The notes: generated by a model from the letters alone, not told the origin. A stretch of 64,000 nucleotides of DNA from Hormiphora californensis (GCA_020137815.1 CM035350.1:3361037-3425036); one strand, 5' to 3'; numbered from the stretch's first letter, positions 1 through 61,378 are shown. Program-made: numbers and translations.

Positions 1-310
1 GAGGGAAAAAAGTAAATCAATCTCACGACCGAAAATCATCACCGATTTTAATAAAAAATTTTGTGTCGATAAACCTTCCTATCCCCTTCAAATCCCCATA
101 ATTTTAAGCTTCTAGCCCTGAAAATGTATTTTTAGGGTGTCAAAAACGTCTTTTCGGAAATTTTCAAGACGATTTTAAAACGGCTGTAGCAAAAATATGA
201 ATTCGACTTGAGGGCTAAAATTGCATATTTGAGGTCTCCTTGGCATGGCCTACAACCCTGCGGTGAGAGATTTCCCTGCACTCGAAAATTTTTGGTTAGC
301 GTACCCTTAA
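1..310. mobile_element. Right arm of a TTAA-type foldback element (truncated by window edge)
   Basis: The sequence ending in GTACCCTTAA at 301-310 shares its core (ATATGCAATTTTAGCCCT and inverted forms) and terminal TTAA with the foldback elements at 14341-15913 and 11404-12715. It ends 34 bp before dynein exon 345. Confidence 0.7.
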
Positions 311-344
311 AGGGGTTATTTCGTAACCCCCGTCTCCCCACCAG

Positions 345-38006
<37,662 letters not shown>

Positions 38007-38643
38007 GATTTCCAAGCATCACACACCCTTCCACCATGGACACATCATCATATGAAACTCAGTTAAGCAACGTATCGTGGTATGTGGCAGGATTATAATT
38101 GTACACATGAATATTATACGAACTCAATTTTGTAACATGTTAGAAAGAACACTGTAAATACAATTTATATTCAAGCTCTGTATAAAATATTAAACTTTTT
38201 CTACCGCCGCAAAATACCGATATTATGATAGTCCTTTTAGAAAATATAAGTTTTCAAGAAAATTAGTTCAACCGCTGTACATATATCAAGCATGATTTCC
38301 CCTGATCGAAGAAGCAGCTTGGTTATAAGCTTACCAGCAGCGTTCATTTCATTTTAACGTGTTCGCATGGGAAGTAAAGCAGGGGTATAGGAGCTGTAGA
38401 AATCAGGTGCCAGTCCTGCTGCAGTATCACAGATAATCCAACTAGTACATTGACATGGTGCCATATTGATATAGGGGGGGGGGGTCATTTGCCATACATA
38501 ATGGTCATAGATTCTTCATTTCATGTACCTATATTTCATTGCTAGGGAGGAAATTGTCACACAAAAACCCACCCCCTCCCTCCCTGTGATATATTAGTGG
38601 GGTGTGAAGACATGATTATATCTGGTTATATGATGTTATATAG

Positions 38644-41600
38644 TTACCTGTTCAAAATGCACGAACACCATTCCTCGTGGCTTATCTTCTTGTTCTGGTT
38701 TGTATCACAAATAAGTAGGGTGTCCCTCACGCAGTCCTTCGAGAGCCTCTGAAATGACCCACCCTGTAACAAAACACTTGTACTAACTGCCCACTAATTG
38801 GTATGCTTTTTAGGAGTAATTGGGCTTGAGCTAAATACTAAATCAATTAGATTTCTAGATTTCAGAGACAAGATTTTGTACCTACCAGCCATCGGGCTAT
38901 AATATCAATCTCGCTGAGATCGAGATATTTATCTTTGTTGATGTCAAACTTTAAAAATATGTCCTGAAGGGTTCCGGAAAATTTCTCCGCAAACGTGATG
39001 ATCTCGCCAACAAATGTACACGGTGAACATCTCAGTTGTGTGAGTTTGTACTCCCAATCTGAAAAAGATGATCATCATGGTTTAGAATTTATATCAATGT
39101 CGGGTGATAATGTATTCTTTAGCTCCAGTTAGTTGTTATGAGAGGTGGTGGTAGTGAAATTTGGTGGTTGACGGTCCGGTGGTACTGCAATTTATGGTAG
39201 TGGACTACCATAAGGCATAAATTGCATACCATTTAAATTGCGGTACCACCGCGGTGGTACTGCAATTTATAGTAATAGACGGTAGTGTACTGCAATATGA
39301 TCGGAAGGCAAATCATGTTTTTTGCTGCAGAGACAGGGGTATAATGTTGTCGAGACATGGGTAATGGGTAATGCGGGGGGAGGGGGGGCTATTAATATAA
39401 GAGACTTTTCAAGTGTAGCTGGAAATAACCTCATAACGCAACGTCTACTTCTATAACCTCCAGCTCTTCCTAGATTATGGCACTATACACTATATTATGG
39501 CACTACCCTTCACTTTTAGCACCGGCCCCGCGAAACCCCCCGCCCTCCCTTCAGCACTAACCACAGTTGAGATCGGAGTTCTGATCGGCCCTAACTATAA
39601 TCGGTTCGGTTATGTTCTTATTGGTGTCTGGGTGAACGCACCAACACTGCAGACCCTTTTCTGTCCGGCTACACTGTTTTACATCGTACAACGATGGATT
39701 ATCTTCGTTACACTAGGAGAATTGAAAGTTGGGGGTTAAATGTAAGTTGAAATATTATGTAAGAGTATTACAATTCTTCGTGGGGGAACAATAATTGTTC
39801 TTTAGGAGAGCCTTTTAGACCATTTGTGTCTATAAAGAACAAAGTAGTTGCAGGCAGCCTTGATAAACCATATTGTGTACACTTACCAGGGGCACATAGC
39901 CGTAGGGCATATCTCCCACCACTTGAAGGGTCTTGGTCTGGTTACGTTTCTCGTAGCAAGGATCACCTGTAACTGACGCACGTTATGTTAGACAATTAGC
40001 TTCTATCCCGCACGTTATGTTAGACAATTAGCTTCTATCCCACACTGTCAGGCCAATGCTCTGACCACAGTTCTCGCGCTCGAGAAACGAGAATGGGTCA
40101 GGCCAATGCTCTGACAGATCCCGCACAGTTCTGTTAGACTTAGCTTCTATCCCGCACAGTTCTGTTAGACTTAGCTTCTATCCCGCACAGTTCTGTTAGA
40201 CTTAGCTTCTATCCCGCACAGTTCTGTTAGACTTAGCTTCTATCCCGCACAGTTCTGTTAGACTTAGCTTCTATCCCGCACAGTTCTGTTAGACTTAGCT
40301 TCTATCCCGCACAGTACTGTTAGACTTAGCTTCTATCCCGCACAGTTCTGTTAGACTTAGCTTCTATCCCGCACATTTCTGTTAGACTTAGCTTCTATCC
40401 CGCACATTTCTGTTAGACTTAGCTTCTATCTCGCACAGTTCTGTTAGACTTAGCTTCTATCCCGCACAGTAAGAAGCATTGGGTACGCATTTCTTCCCCC
40501 ATTTATAAATCCACCTCTCTGTCTTACTCCGAGTATCCCGTAGTTGGTTAGTGTTACGCGTTGAGGGGTAATTTTGTAACCAACGCTAAGAGAGGCCGTA
40601 CACCACATACATGTTTAGTTATGATATCCTGATGTGATCATTGATATGTTCATGTTTGAATCAAACTGCTGAGTAGCTAATTATGTGAAACAGAAACATA
40701 CTTTATCAAACTTTGATATTGTATATTTCTGTTTCACATAATTAGCTACTCAGCAGTTAGAATTCACTCAGCCAGATCTGACTCTGTGTAATAACCGTCG
40801 CAGTTACAATTCTCTCAGCTGCATATTGATATCTCACTCTCATCCAGTCATCTGTATATCAACCTAAAGTCAAAGTGAAAATACAAAGATTATTCTTACC
40901 TACCACGAAGATAACTTGTAGCATTTTGAATTAAATGCTTCGGTTCTAATTTCTTAATTTGTTCAAAATATCGCTTCTTTCTCTACTATGTAATAGCTTA
41001 TGTCTCGTAGCACACCCCTGCCCACCTGTCTAACTAGTCGCTCTAAAGATTCAATTCTTTAAGTGACACGCGACTTTGAATAGGTACCTCATGGTGGCGA
41101 CATATTTTGATACAGATTCTCTAACGCCAACCAATATTCTGTCTCTCAGTCTAACAATAAAGTTGAGATGGATCCTATATGCATACTGATATAATTGTGG
41201 CACTGTCCCTACAGCCTCCCTGTACAAATTGTACAACTTAATTATATGACATGTATATTTGTTGCTTACCGCACTTTAGTTTATGTCGTATTCCAATATT
41301 TTTGTTTTGTCGGCACTGTTCCCTCTGGTACTCACAGAGCGACTGGTACGTCCGTCCATCTTCTCCACAAATCTGTGGCGACTGTTGGGTGTTGTTAAGT
41401 ATTAGGGGTGAGACTCTTACCCATTTACCCAACTCCTTACTCAACAAGTCGTGGGTGTGTTTAGGTGATTAAAGCATTCTTTTTAAGTTAATGTAATTGG
41501 AAAAAGTATCTGTAAGCTGACGAATTAAATTGATGAATTGCTCGATATAAGTTATATATAATATGCCAAAAACTAACAGAAATTAGTTGGCTGGAAAGGT

Positions 41601-41686
41601 GACCATTTTGTTGTCAAACTGACACCTTTGCCTTCTCCGGGTTTCATCATTATCTTTCCCTCTCTGATTTCTATCTCTCTCTTTCA

Positions 41687-41725
<39 letters not shown>

Positions 41726-44700
41726 TCTCTCTCTCTCTCCCTCACTCTCTCTTTTTCTTTCTCTGTTTCTCCCTGATTTACCCCCTGATTTACCCCATCG
41801 ATCATATCCGTAACCCGGGCCGGGCAAAGGTGTCAGTTTGACAACAAAATGGTCACCTTTCCAGCCAACTAATTTCTGTTAGTTTTTGGCATAATTGGGG
41901 TATATTTTTGGTAGGGTAGACCGGGGTAATTTGGACGGTTTTGGCATTCAATTGGTATTTCAAGAGCCATTAATTTACTTAATCAATTAGTTAGCTACTC
42001 AATTTGTGCAACTGAACCTTTATCTTGAGCCTCAGAACAAATTTGAATCGAAAATATAACTTTTAGATAGCTAATTAACCTTGTTAATGAAGGTAAGTCG
42101 GAATATTTTTGATCGCGAGACACGGGGCAATTTGGACTAGTGGCTTCTACACCAATCACAATGCGCGCATTCAATCACGTGACCGCGACACACCACATTG
42201 CCCCAGCTATAAATCTGCGATGTAAATCAGACCGAGGTTGGGGCTATTTGGACAAACTTAGATTGTAGCCATAGTTTTTGAGATATCGATTTCAAACTTT
42301 TCAGTCATCTAGTAATTTAGTATCCCGTGCTATTACTTTTTTCAAAATTAGTTAATTAAGTAGTAATTAGCCTAATTAACCAAAAAATTAAGTGTTCATC
42401 AGATCTATATCTATAGGGTGCATTTTCGAAAGCTCAGGATTAGCCTAGTCGATTAGAAAAAGATTTAATCTAATCCCAAATAGGGTTTTTGAGAAAATCG
42501 ACATAAAAGATCAAAAAACCACAAATAAAGCTACGGTTTTCAAAGGAATGCTGTTTGTGTTTTCAGGTGCTTACAAGGCCAGAAATTACTATTATGGGGA
42601 TCCAGTCTAATTAATCATGTTAGTGGCCGATTCCCACTCAATGCAATTCCCTGGGGTTACTATAGCAACGGAGTTTGTTACCATAGCAACCGGCGAATTT
42701 GCATTAATGTACTATTTTCTTGCTCCAAATTCACCCATTACATCCGTATTATTAGACTATCGATTATTTAAACATGATTGTGAGTCACAATGAGACATCA
42801 GACTACCTTCAGTTACCAGCCAGTCAGTGGCTTTGGTTATCAAATGTATGCCTATTGCTCTAAGTTAGCCTGTAATTTATCCCTTTATTCAGTTATATTG
42901 GCTGCATATGGATGATTATCATGATAAAACACTACTTTTGGTCATCAAAGCACCAGTCCTAGATATTCTGGAGCACCCTATGAAGTTGGTTTGTCGAATG
43001 CCACACCATGGATTGACTTGTTACCTTGGCATCCAGAGAATTGGTTGTAAAATGCGCCTTTTTTCTATTTTTTTGGTCTATTTACTCAGTTTTAGCCATC
43101 TATATTGATTGAATAGGATAATTATGAAAGCAGGTTGTCTATGGTTACCATAGAAACGAATATAATGGCGCCATGAGGCCAATTTGTTTTAACCAATTTG
43201 CCCCATGGGGCAATTTGGTCTAGTCCAAATTGCCCCATGGGGCAATCTGGATTATGACCGAATTGCCCCCGATTTTTTCGTCCGAATTGCCCCAAATTGT
43301 CCGAATTGCCCCGCTTCATTAAAATGCCAATTAGCTAATTAAATCGAAAGCTAATGTCATTTTGATGATGAAACTGAATAGAAAAGTATCATATTGTGAA
43401 ATTCTGACCCTTAATTTAAATAATTATCATAATTAAGTTTACCGAAATAAAGTTTAACTTTAAAGTCGTCATTTTTCGTTATTTCACACTAAATACCACA
43501 ATTTAAAAGTCCCATATAAATCACTAGTCCACATTGCCCCGTCCTGTGACCACATTGCCCCACCGTCCAAATTACCCCGGTCTACCCTATTGAAATACAT
43601 TGTAAGACATGTTTGGACGTGTAAAGACCGTCAGGAATCGCTAAAATACGAAAATTTCAATTTTGACGTCATTATGACGTCATAGGGTGACGTCACGACG
43701 TTATAACGTCAAGATAGGGATATATTATTATCAGGCTCATCTAGATAAAGATGCTGACCAATTTTGAGAAGGATCGGACCAGATTTGAGGTCGCTCTGGC
43801 GAAAAACGCATTATCGTCATATCTATTTTCATACAGTCTTAACACTTCAGACGCGATTTGAGACCCTTAGAAATAGAGTTTCACAAATTCGCTATATAGT
43901 TTCTGAAAGTATAGACGATTATCTTTCGTAAGTGCGGTCTCCGTTTTTTAATCAGAAGCCGTCTTCAGGGTGTAAATTGAGCTCAAAGAAATTTGGTTGA
44001 TTTAAAAAAACTCTTATCTTTATGACAGTTTGTTAAGGGTACACCTGGCGTTTTTCATCATCGAGTGCCCAACCAAATGACTTCACCAGGGTTTAGGCCA
44101 TACAAAATGGACCTCAAATATGCAATTTTAGCCCTAAATTCGAATTCATATTTTTGCTACAGTCTATTTTCAAAGTGGCGTTTTTTCAATTTTTGTTGGA
44201 ATTTTTAACCTCAGGACCACTTTTTTTGAGATAGAAACATTAAATTCTTGGAATTTGAAGAGATTATAAAGGTGAATAAGCCCAAAGAAGGATTTTTGAA
44301 ATGGAACGTATTTCTGGCCATGAGAACGGTTTACTTTTTTGCTTCTTTGACACGCTGGCTGAGAATGTTCCCATGCTTCATTAGAGATGAAAATCTGGAA
44401 ATAGTTGCTCAAAAAGATTATCTATGTGGCCCAAAAATTTTGGAACTTTCCCGCCAAAGATGCGGTGTACAGAGCTTGTTTTGTGAAACCCGTCTTTTTG
44501 AAAAAGAGGGAAATTCCCTGTATCTCAAAAACGGATGATCATAGAGACCTGCGACCAAGCTTAATCGATTCAGAAGGTCCGATTTTGGGGGGGTCTTCTG
44601 AGAGACATTTTGCTCCTACTCCAACCGTTTTTGCTGTAATTGCGAAAAAGGTATCAGCAAGTAAGGGGGAAATCAGCCCGAAGCAGGCTACTGGAATAGA

Positions 44701-47237
44701 GTTGTTTCCCCTTTTCATAGAATTGGTTTTTTGCACTTACAGCAAAAACGGTTGGAGTAGGAGCAAAATGTCTCTCAGAAGACCCCCCCAAAATCGGACC
44801 TTCTGAATCGATTAAGCTTGGTCGCAGGTCTCTATGATCATCCGTTTTTGAGATACAGGGAATTTCCCTCTTTTTCAAAAAGACGGGTTTCACAAAACAA
44901 GCTCTGTACACCGCATCTTTGGCGGGAAAGTTCCAAAATTTTTGGGCCACATAGATAATCGTTTTGAGCAACTATTTCCAGATTTTCATCTCTAATGAAG
45001 CATGGGAACATTCTCAGCCAGCGTGTCAAAGAAGCAAAAAAGTAAACCGTTCTCATGGCCAGAAATACGTTCCATTTCAAAAATCCTTCTTTGGGCTTAT
45101 TCACCTTTATAATCTCTTCAAATTCCAAGAATTTAATGTTTCTATCTCAAAAAAAGTGGTCCTGAGGTTAAAAATTCCAACAAAAATTGAAAAAACGCCA
45201 CTTTGAAAATAGGCTGTAGCAAAAATATGAATTCGAATTTAGGGCTAAAATTGCATATTTGAGGTCCATTTTGTATGGCCTAAACCCTGGTGAAGTCATT
45301 TGGTTGGGCACTCGATAATGAAAAACGCCAGGTGTACCCTTAAGACGTTCTGGTTGGACCTAGAACATGAAAACTATTCGTCTACACAATTTGAACGATT
45401 ATCTTTCGAATGCAACAAACGAGAAGTGTCTATCTTATGTCGTTTTCTCTCAAAAATGATTATAAATTTGGTAAAAACAGCGTCTATCCATACATAGATA
45501 GATAGATACATAGATAGACCCGGGACACTTATATTATTGCTTTTTTCACGATGTCATATCTCTAAAACTAAAAGAGATAGAGATTTGCCCTTTTAAACTA
45601 CAGTAGATCTAGACTATGTGACACTGTATACCAAATTTCAGACCGATCGGTGCAGTGGGGGCCTCCCTATGGGCGTCGCAAAATGCCATTTTTGGCTAAA
45701 AACTGAAAAAAGTTATTACTGCACTCTGGCACGCGCGGCTGGGGGGAGGGGATGGTCACCTTTGCGCTTGCCAGCGCAGTGATCCACTTACATTTGCTAC
45801 GGACCAGAAGGGTTGTGGTGCGGGGCACTCCTTACAGAAGCACACGAACCCGGAGTTCTCCAGTAGGCAGGTTCCTGTACCTCTGCAGGTGTCATTCTCA
45901 TTGGTGCATTCTGGGGCGGGAGGGAGACATTTCAATATGGGTACATCATGGGCCGGGGTAGACAGGTGGGGGAGCCTGGACGGTAGAGCTGGCACTGTCA
46001 GCTCTATTTTATGCAGGCCCAAATTACCCTTTTACCCTGTCACTTGTCAGTGACAGGGTAAAAGGGCAATTAAGGAGTGCATTAAATCTACAAATAAGGA
46101 ATGACAGGCATCATTCCAGGGTTCACTTTGTCTAGGTACATGAAGGCAATTCACTCTTGACGCAATTACAAATACCCATTTAATTTTAATGGTAAAGTGC
46201 TCCCATCTCTACATACCTGTAGTCACAAACACATCTGAAGGAAGAAAGTACGTAGTTAAAGGGATCGTGACTAAAGTGGTTAAAGCTTGACAGTTTTAGT
46301 AGATATATTTACTATTTAGAAATTTTGAAAGATATATTTACTAAATATTATTTACTAAATATACTGGGAAGTTCCCACACTTCTTAATAATATTAATTTA
46401 GAAGTGTGGGAACTTTCCAGTATACCACTTTCAATTGTACTGCAAGTGATCTCGACTACCTTGTAGTTTAGTTGTTTGAAATTCCGGTCTGCTTGTTGAG
46501 TAAAGGGTCCACCCCTTACTCAACAACTGCCTGCTGAAGCCCACCCCTGATTTCATTTAAACTCTGCTGAATGCGGTCAGATTTGTTCGACATCGCCAGT
46601 CAGAATCCCTGACTTATACCAATGGTATTACCATCTTATCTGTATCCTCTCTCTATATAATACTTACCGACCGTTATGGGGGTAAGTAGAGGGAGGAGAG
46701 GTCCTCTCTCCCCTCCCTCTACTTACCCCCATAACGGTTGAGAGATCCTCTCTCCCCTCCCTCTACTTACCCCCATAACGGTCGAGAGATCCTCTCTCCT
46801 CCCTCTACTTACCCCCATAACGGTCGAGAGATCCTCTCTCCCCGCCCTCTACTTACCCCCATAACGGTCGAGAGATCCTCTTTCCTCCCTCTACTTACCC
46901 CCATAACGGTCGAGAGATCCTCTCTCCCCTCCCTCAACTTACCCCCATTATAACAGTCGAGAGATCCTCTCTCCTAGCCCTCTACTTACCCCCATAACGG
47001 TCGAGAGATCCTCTCTCCTCCCTCTCCACCGTAACGGTCGAGAGATCCTCTCTCCCCTCCCTCTACTTACCCCCATTATAACAGTCGAGAGGTCCTCTAT
47101 CCCCTCCCAGTTTACTTACCCCCATAACGGTCGAGAGATCCTCTCTCCTCCCTCTCCACCGTAACGGTCCTTGAGAAGGACCGTGCCATGGCAGTGGCCA
47201 GTGTCAGCGTGAGAAGGAGTGGGGTTGTGGTGGCCAT
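38644..47237 (-). CDS. SMOC/SPARC-like secreted calcium-binding protein (signal peptide, follistatin-Kazal, thyroglobulin-1, EF-hand EC domain)
   Basis: Seven exons in phase give 290 residues: 47237-47120, 45910-45792, 41381-41270, 39966-39887, 39712-39562, 39058-38886 and 38763-38644. Exon 1 codes a signal peptide (MATTTPLLLTLTLATAMA). Exons 2-3 form a follistatin module (CRGTGTC, CFCKEC) with Kazal motif ICGEDGRTYQSLC. Exons 4-5 are a thyroglobulin type-1 domain with six cysteines and CWCV. Exons 6-7 are a SPARC-type EC domain with two EF-hands, DINKDKYLDLSE and DTNQNKKISHEE, the second in a CD...EW..C frame as in SPARC and testican. Such proteins work in the extracellular matrix. SMOCs have two thyroglobulin domains, and only one is seen here. 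The end is uncertain: exon 7 reads into TAA at 38644, but a GT donor at 38646 could splice to a short exon at 38393-38354. Confidence 0.87.
39170..39295. repeat. Inverted repeat in an intron of the SMOC-like gene
   Basis: GGTGGTACTGCAATTTATGG is inverted and repeated around TTAAATTGCGGTACCACC. A few GGTGGTACTGCAATTTATA direct copies follow. Confidence 0.6.
39975..40470. repeat. 31-bp minisatellite in an intron of the SMOC-like gene
   Basis: Units read GTTCTGTTAGACTTAGCTTC then TATCCCGCACA, about a dozen copies, starting eight bases from the acceptor of the exon at 39966. It is interrupted by a small element at 40045-40117. Confidence 0.9.
40045..40117. mobile_element. Small CTGTCAGG element (hAT-like 8-bp duplication), copy 1
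   Basis: Ends CTGTCAGGCCAATGCTCTGA and inverse-compatible CTGACAG. Flanking 8-mers ATCCCACA and ATCCCGCA match the minisatellite unit at one site, an 8-bp target duplication. Confidence 0.75.
40667..40757. repeat. Near-perfect 91-bp hairpin
   Basis: ACTGCTGAGTAGCTAATTAT and its inverse enclose a short AT-rich centre. Confidence 0.8.
41914..43587. mobile_element. TA-flanked inverted-repeat element with GGGTAGACCGGGG ends
   Basis: Ends GGGTAGACCGGGGTAATTTG and its inverse, with TA on each side. Copy 1 of the host element gives the empty site. The interior repeats GGGGCAATTTGG-type words many times. Mariner-like by target; no transposase read. Confidence 0.8.
44033..45343. mobile_element. TTAA-flanked foldback element (copy inside the hairpin-headed element)
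   Basis: Very similar to 11404-12715, from TTAAGGGTACACCTGGCG to CCAGGTGTACCCTTAA. The uninterrupted sister (27510, CAGTTTTTAAGGACGTTC) has a single TTAA at the same site. Confidence 0.9.
46025..46430. repeat. Two hairpins in intron 1 of the SMOC-like gene
   Basis: CCCTTTTACCCTGTCAC/GTGACAGGGTAAAAGGG lies at 46027-46067 and TACTGGGAAGTTCCCACACT with its inverse at 46360-46425. No gene seen between. Confidence 0.75.
46672..47165. repeat. Minisatellite carrying repeated splice donors of SMOC-like exon 1
   Basis: About ten units contain CTTACCCCCATAACGGTCGA on the plus strand. Read on the minus strand, each is the exon 1 end CGACCGTTATGGGG followed by donor GTAAGT. The array starts within the coding end of exon 1. 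The first 70 bp form an inverted pair. Confidence 0.85.
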
Positions 47238-59097
<11,860 letters not shown>

Positions 59098-59126
59098 TAA
59101 ATGGCCTTCCCTTGTTGAGTAAGCAG

Positions 59127-59264
59127 TTGGTGACATAGACACCCTGTCAGAGCATTGGCCTGACCCTATTCTCGCGAGAACTGTGGTCAGAGCATTGGCC
59201 TGACAGTAGACACCTGGCGCGACCCCCGCTCAATCTCGGTCGCGCCAGGTGTCTATGTCACCAA
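59127..59264. mobile_element. TTGGTRACATAGACACC element, copy 2, with nested insertion
   Basis: Same ends as 58003-58061. Flanked by AGTAAGCAG on both sides (9 bp). Interrupted at 59144-59206. Its left end contains an ATG (59136) in frame with ABCG exon 1. Confidence 0.85.
59144..59206. mobile_element. Small CTGTCAG element, copy 3 (nested)
   Basis: 63 bp, inverse orientation to the copies at 40045 and 49889. A perfect 8-bp duplication TAGACACC of host-element sequence on both sides. Confidence 0.85.
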
Positions 59265-60312
59265 AGTAAGCAGCTTCCTTGTTTTGTATAATAGTCTAGC
59301 TGAGTAAAGTTAGTGGTGTTGTAGTGTGAGCTGTGCTTCTACACAAAACGAAGACGTCATGTTATGAAGACTTTTTAATAAAACCGAGCTGTTCTGGCAT
59401 TTGCAAGCTCAATGCTCATATTATGTGACAAGGCACATTGTACTATAACAAATGAAGATGACAGACCGAGCTAGAGAGAAAGCATGTGCAAGAAATGTGA
59501 TATTACAACAAGACACAGTAGAACAAGAACTTCAAGAAACTGAAACTTGAATACCGCTCCGTGGAAGGCGTTATGGTACACCCCGAGATGCAAGGCCTTG
59601 CCAAAACTGTTATCATTTGAGATTCTAGAGAATTCTATAAAGCGTCACAACTTGAACTAGGAAGATTCTAGGCTAAAACCGAGGGTGGGTCCAATTACAG
59701 TCAGTATAATACGTAAACTGAAATTGTGCAAGCCTTCACCGATCTGTTGATCTATATAGGAGATCTCTAGATGCGAGATGCATAACTGGAACTATTAAAA
59801 CACAGGCAGTTGTAAAGGGATTGTACGGAGTGAGTAGTGGAACTGGAAAGTAGGATCTAGAAGTAGAAAACATGGCTATATTTATATTGGTCACATTGAT
59901 ACCTGAGTGAGATCGACGCTCGACTGAGATTGATCTCACATATTCTTCGCGGAGCGAGAATAGGTAGCAATGGATCCAAATGGCTATACCGTCTTTCCAG
60001 AAAATTAATCCTCAAAAGTAAGGGTATGCCCCTAGCGGCCCCGGCCCTAGTACATACAATTTGTTACATTGTATAGTGTATACAGTGTACTACACAGTGT
60101 ATACAGTACATGACAGTGAACTACAACAGCAGCTTGTAAAACTGCACTGTGAATTGATGAAATCACATGTACAATGTACTGCTCAACTCTGACAACACAC
60201 ACAGCAATATGAAACACTCTGTTTGTCTACCTGGGTTGAATAATACTCCGTTTACAGTTCTATGTGGCTACCCTACACTATCACAACAACATTGTATCCA
60301 CTGAATATTATA
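59265..60312. other. Spacer upstream of the ABCG gene
   Basis: No gene seen. A copy of the CGCGGAGCG repeat lies at 59887-59972. Confidence 0.5.
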
Positions 60313-61190
60313 CACTAGAAAGCCCATTGAGATCCCACAACAGCCCCCCCCCCCCGTCTCTATGCCTCCCCCCCCCTCACTCTTCGTCTCTCCATGTCGG
60401 GGCAAAGAATAAGGAGGTTGGTAGTGGTAGAGCGCCGGTGATAAACATCAAGGGAAGTCTCGCTGAATAACATGTAGAATCAGGTGATAAAGATCAGTAG
60501 AATTGTAGCTGTGTAGAGAATCAACGGGGTACATAGGTAGAAAGGCTTTGGCAATCATGGAGGTCCCAGTAGTAGATCCCAAAATACCACAGGAACAACA
60601 CAGGAACACGCAACAAACAACCAAAAACATGCACGTGCAGTATCCCCTCACAACCTCCAATAACCCTCCCCAGCCACCTCCCAGGGCAACCCCCCATCAT
60701 TTGCACGTGGGATACTACACCATCACCACGCCACGCATTTGCTTATTATAATAGAGACTAGAAAGCCCATTGAAGTCCCTCACCCCCCTCCCCCCCCCAC
60801 CGTCCCCATGTCTCTCTCCCCCTCTTACTCTTCGTCTCTCCATGTCGGGGTAAAGAATACGGAGGTTGGTAGTGGTAGAGCGCTGGTGACAAACATCAAG
60901 GGAAATCCCGCTGAATAACATGTAGAATCAGGTGATAAAGATCCGTAGAATTGTAGCTGTGTAGAAAGTCAACAGGGTACGTAGGTAGAAAAGCTTTAGC
61001 AATCATGGGGGCAGCAGTAGTAGATCCCAAAACACCACGAAACACCACACAGGAACACGCAACAAACAATCAACAACATGCACGTGCAGTATCACCCTCC
61101 AATACCCCTTCCAAGCCACCTCCTTGGCAACCCCCTCTATTTGCACGTGGGATACGACATCATCACGCCACGCATTTGCACTTTATAATT
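60313..61190. repeat. 444-bp tandem duplication
   Basis: Two copies, 60313-60756 and 60757-61190, both begin ACTAGAAAGCCCATTGA, run through TCTTCGTCTCTCCATGTCGG and end near CACGCCACGCATTTGC. They differ by scattered substitutions and small indels. Confidence 0.9.
60448..60660 (-). CDS. Unrecognised small ORF with signal-like hydrophobic start, in a tandem duplication
   Basis: The 70-residue ORF starts with a cysteine-rich hydrophobic stretch (MFLVVCCVFLCCSCG) and ends SYNSTDLYHLILHVIQRDFP. I recognise no family. Its last 36 codons recur in the adjacent copy (about 60893-61005, minus strand). In that shared part seven of nine differences between the copies are silent third-position changes, and the stop codon is at the same place, which suggests past selection for protein. 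The upstream part of the second copy has a one-base length difference that shifts the frame. It could be a terminal exon of a longer gene or a small secreted protein. Confidence 0.35.
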   Translation of the reverse strand: MEVVRGYCTCMFLVVCCVFLCCSCGILGSTTGTSMIAKAFLPMYPVDSLHSYNSTDLYHLILHVIQRDFP

Positions 61191-61378
61191 AAGATGATGT
61201 TGCTATCAGGGCAGCCGTGGTTCTCGAATATGGTCAGGCTCTGAGTGAGTGACAGTGTTGTTGTGATAGTGGGGGGGGGGGGGGCACCTTTTGCAGTTTT
61301 GTCTACTTTTGTCTACTACACAAAGTTGACAAAAACAGATTAAATCATAGCACTGGCAAGCGCCATGGCTCAATCTTC

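Larger units (their letters stand above)
41562..45782 (+). mobile_element. Hairpin-headed element (copy 2), interrupted by two later insertions
   Basis: It shares head, (CT)n loop (41691-41752), body and end with 26661-27944. It is interrupted by elements at 41914-43587 and 44033-45343. Its right end is 9 bp from the splice donor of the follistatin exon of the SMOC-like gene (exon end 45792). Confidence 0.85.

Noticed and set aside
38354-38393. Extra terminal exon for the SMOC-like gene (SSYTPALLPMRTR)
   Set aside because: The phase fits, but the acceptor is modest and an in-frame stop already follows the second EF-hand; kept only as an alternative.
39497-39739. Plus-strand frame of 80 residues
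   Set aside because: The opposite strand encodes the thyroglobulin exon with six cysteines and correct splice phases.
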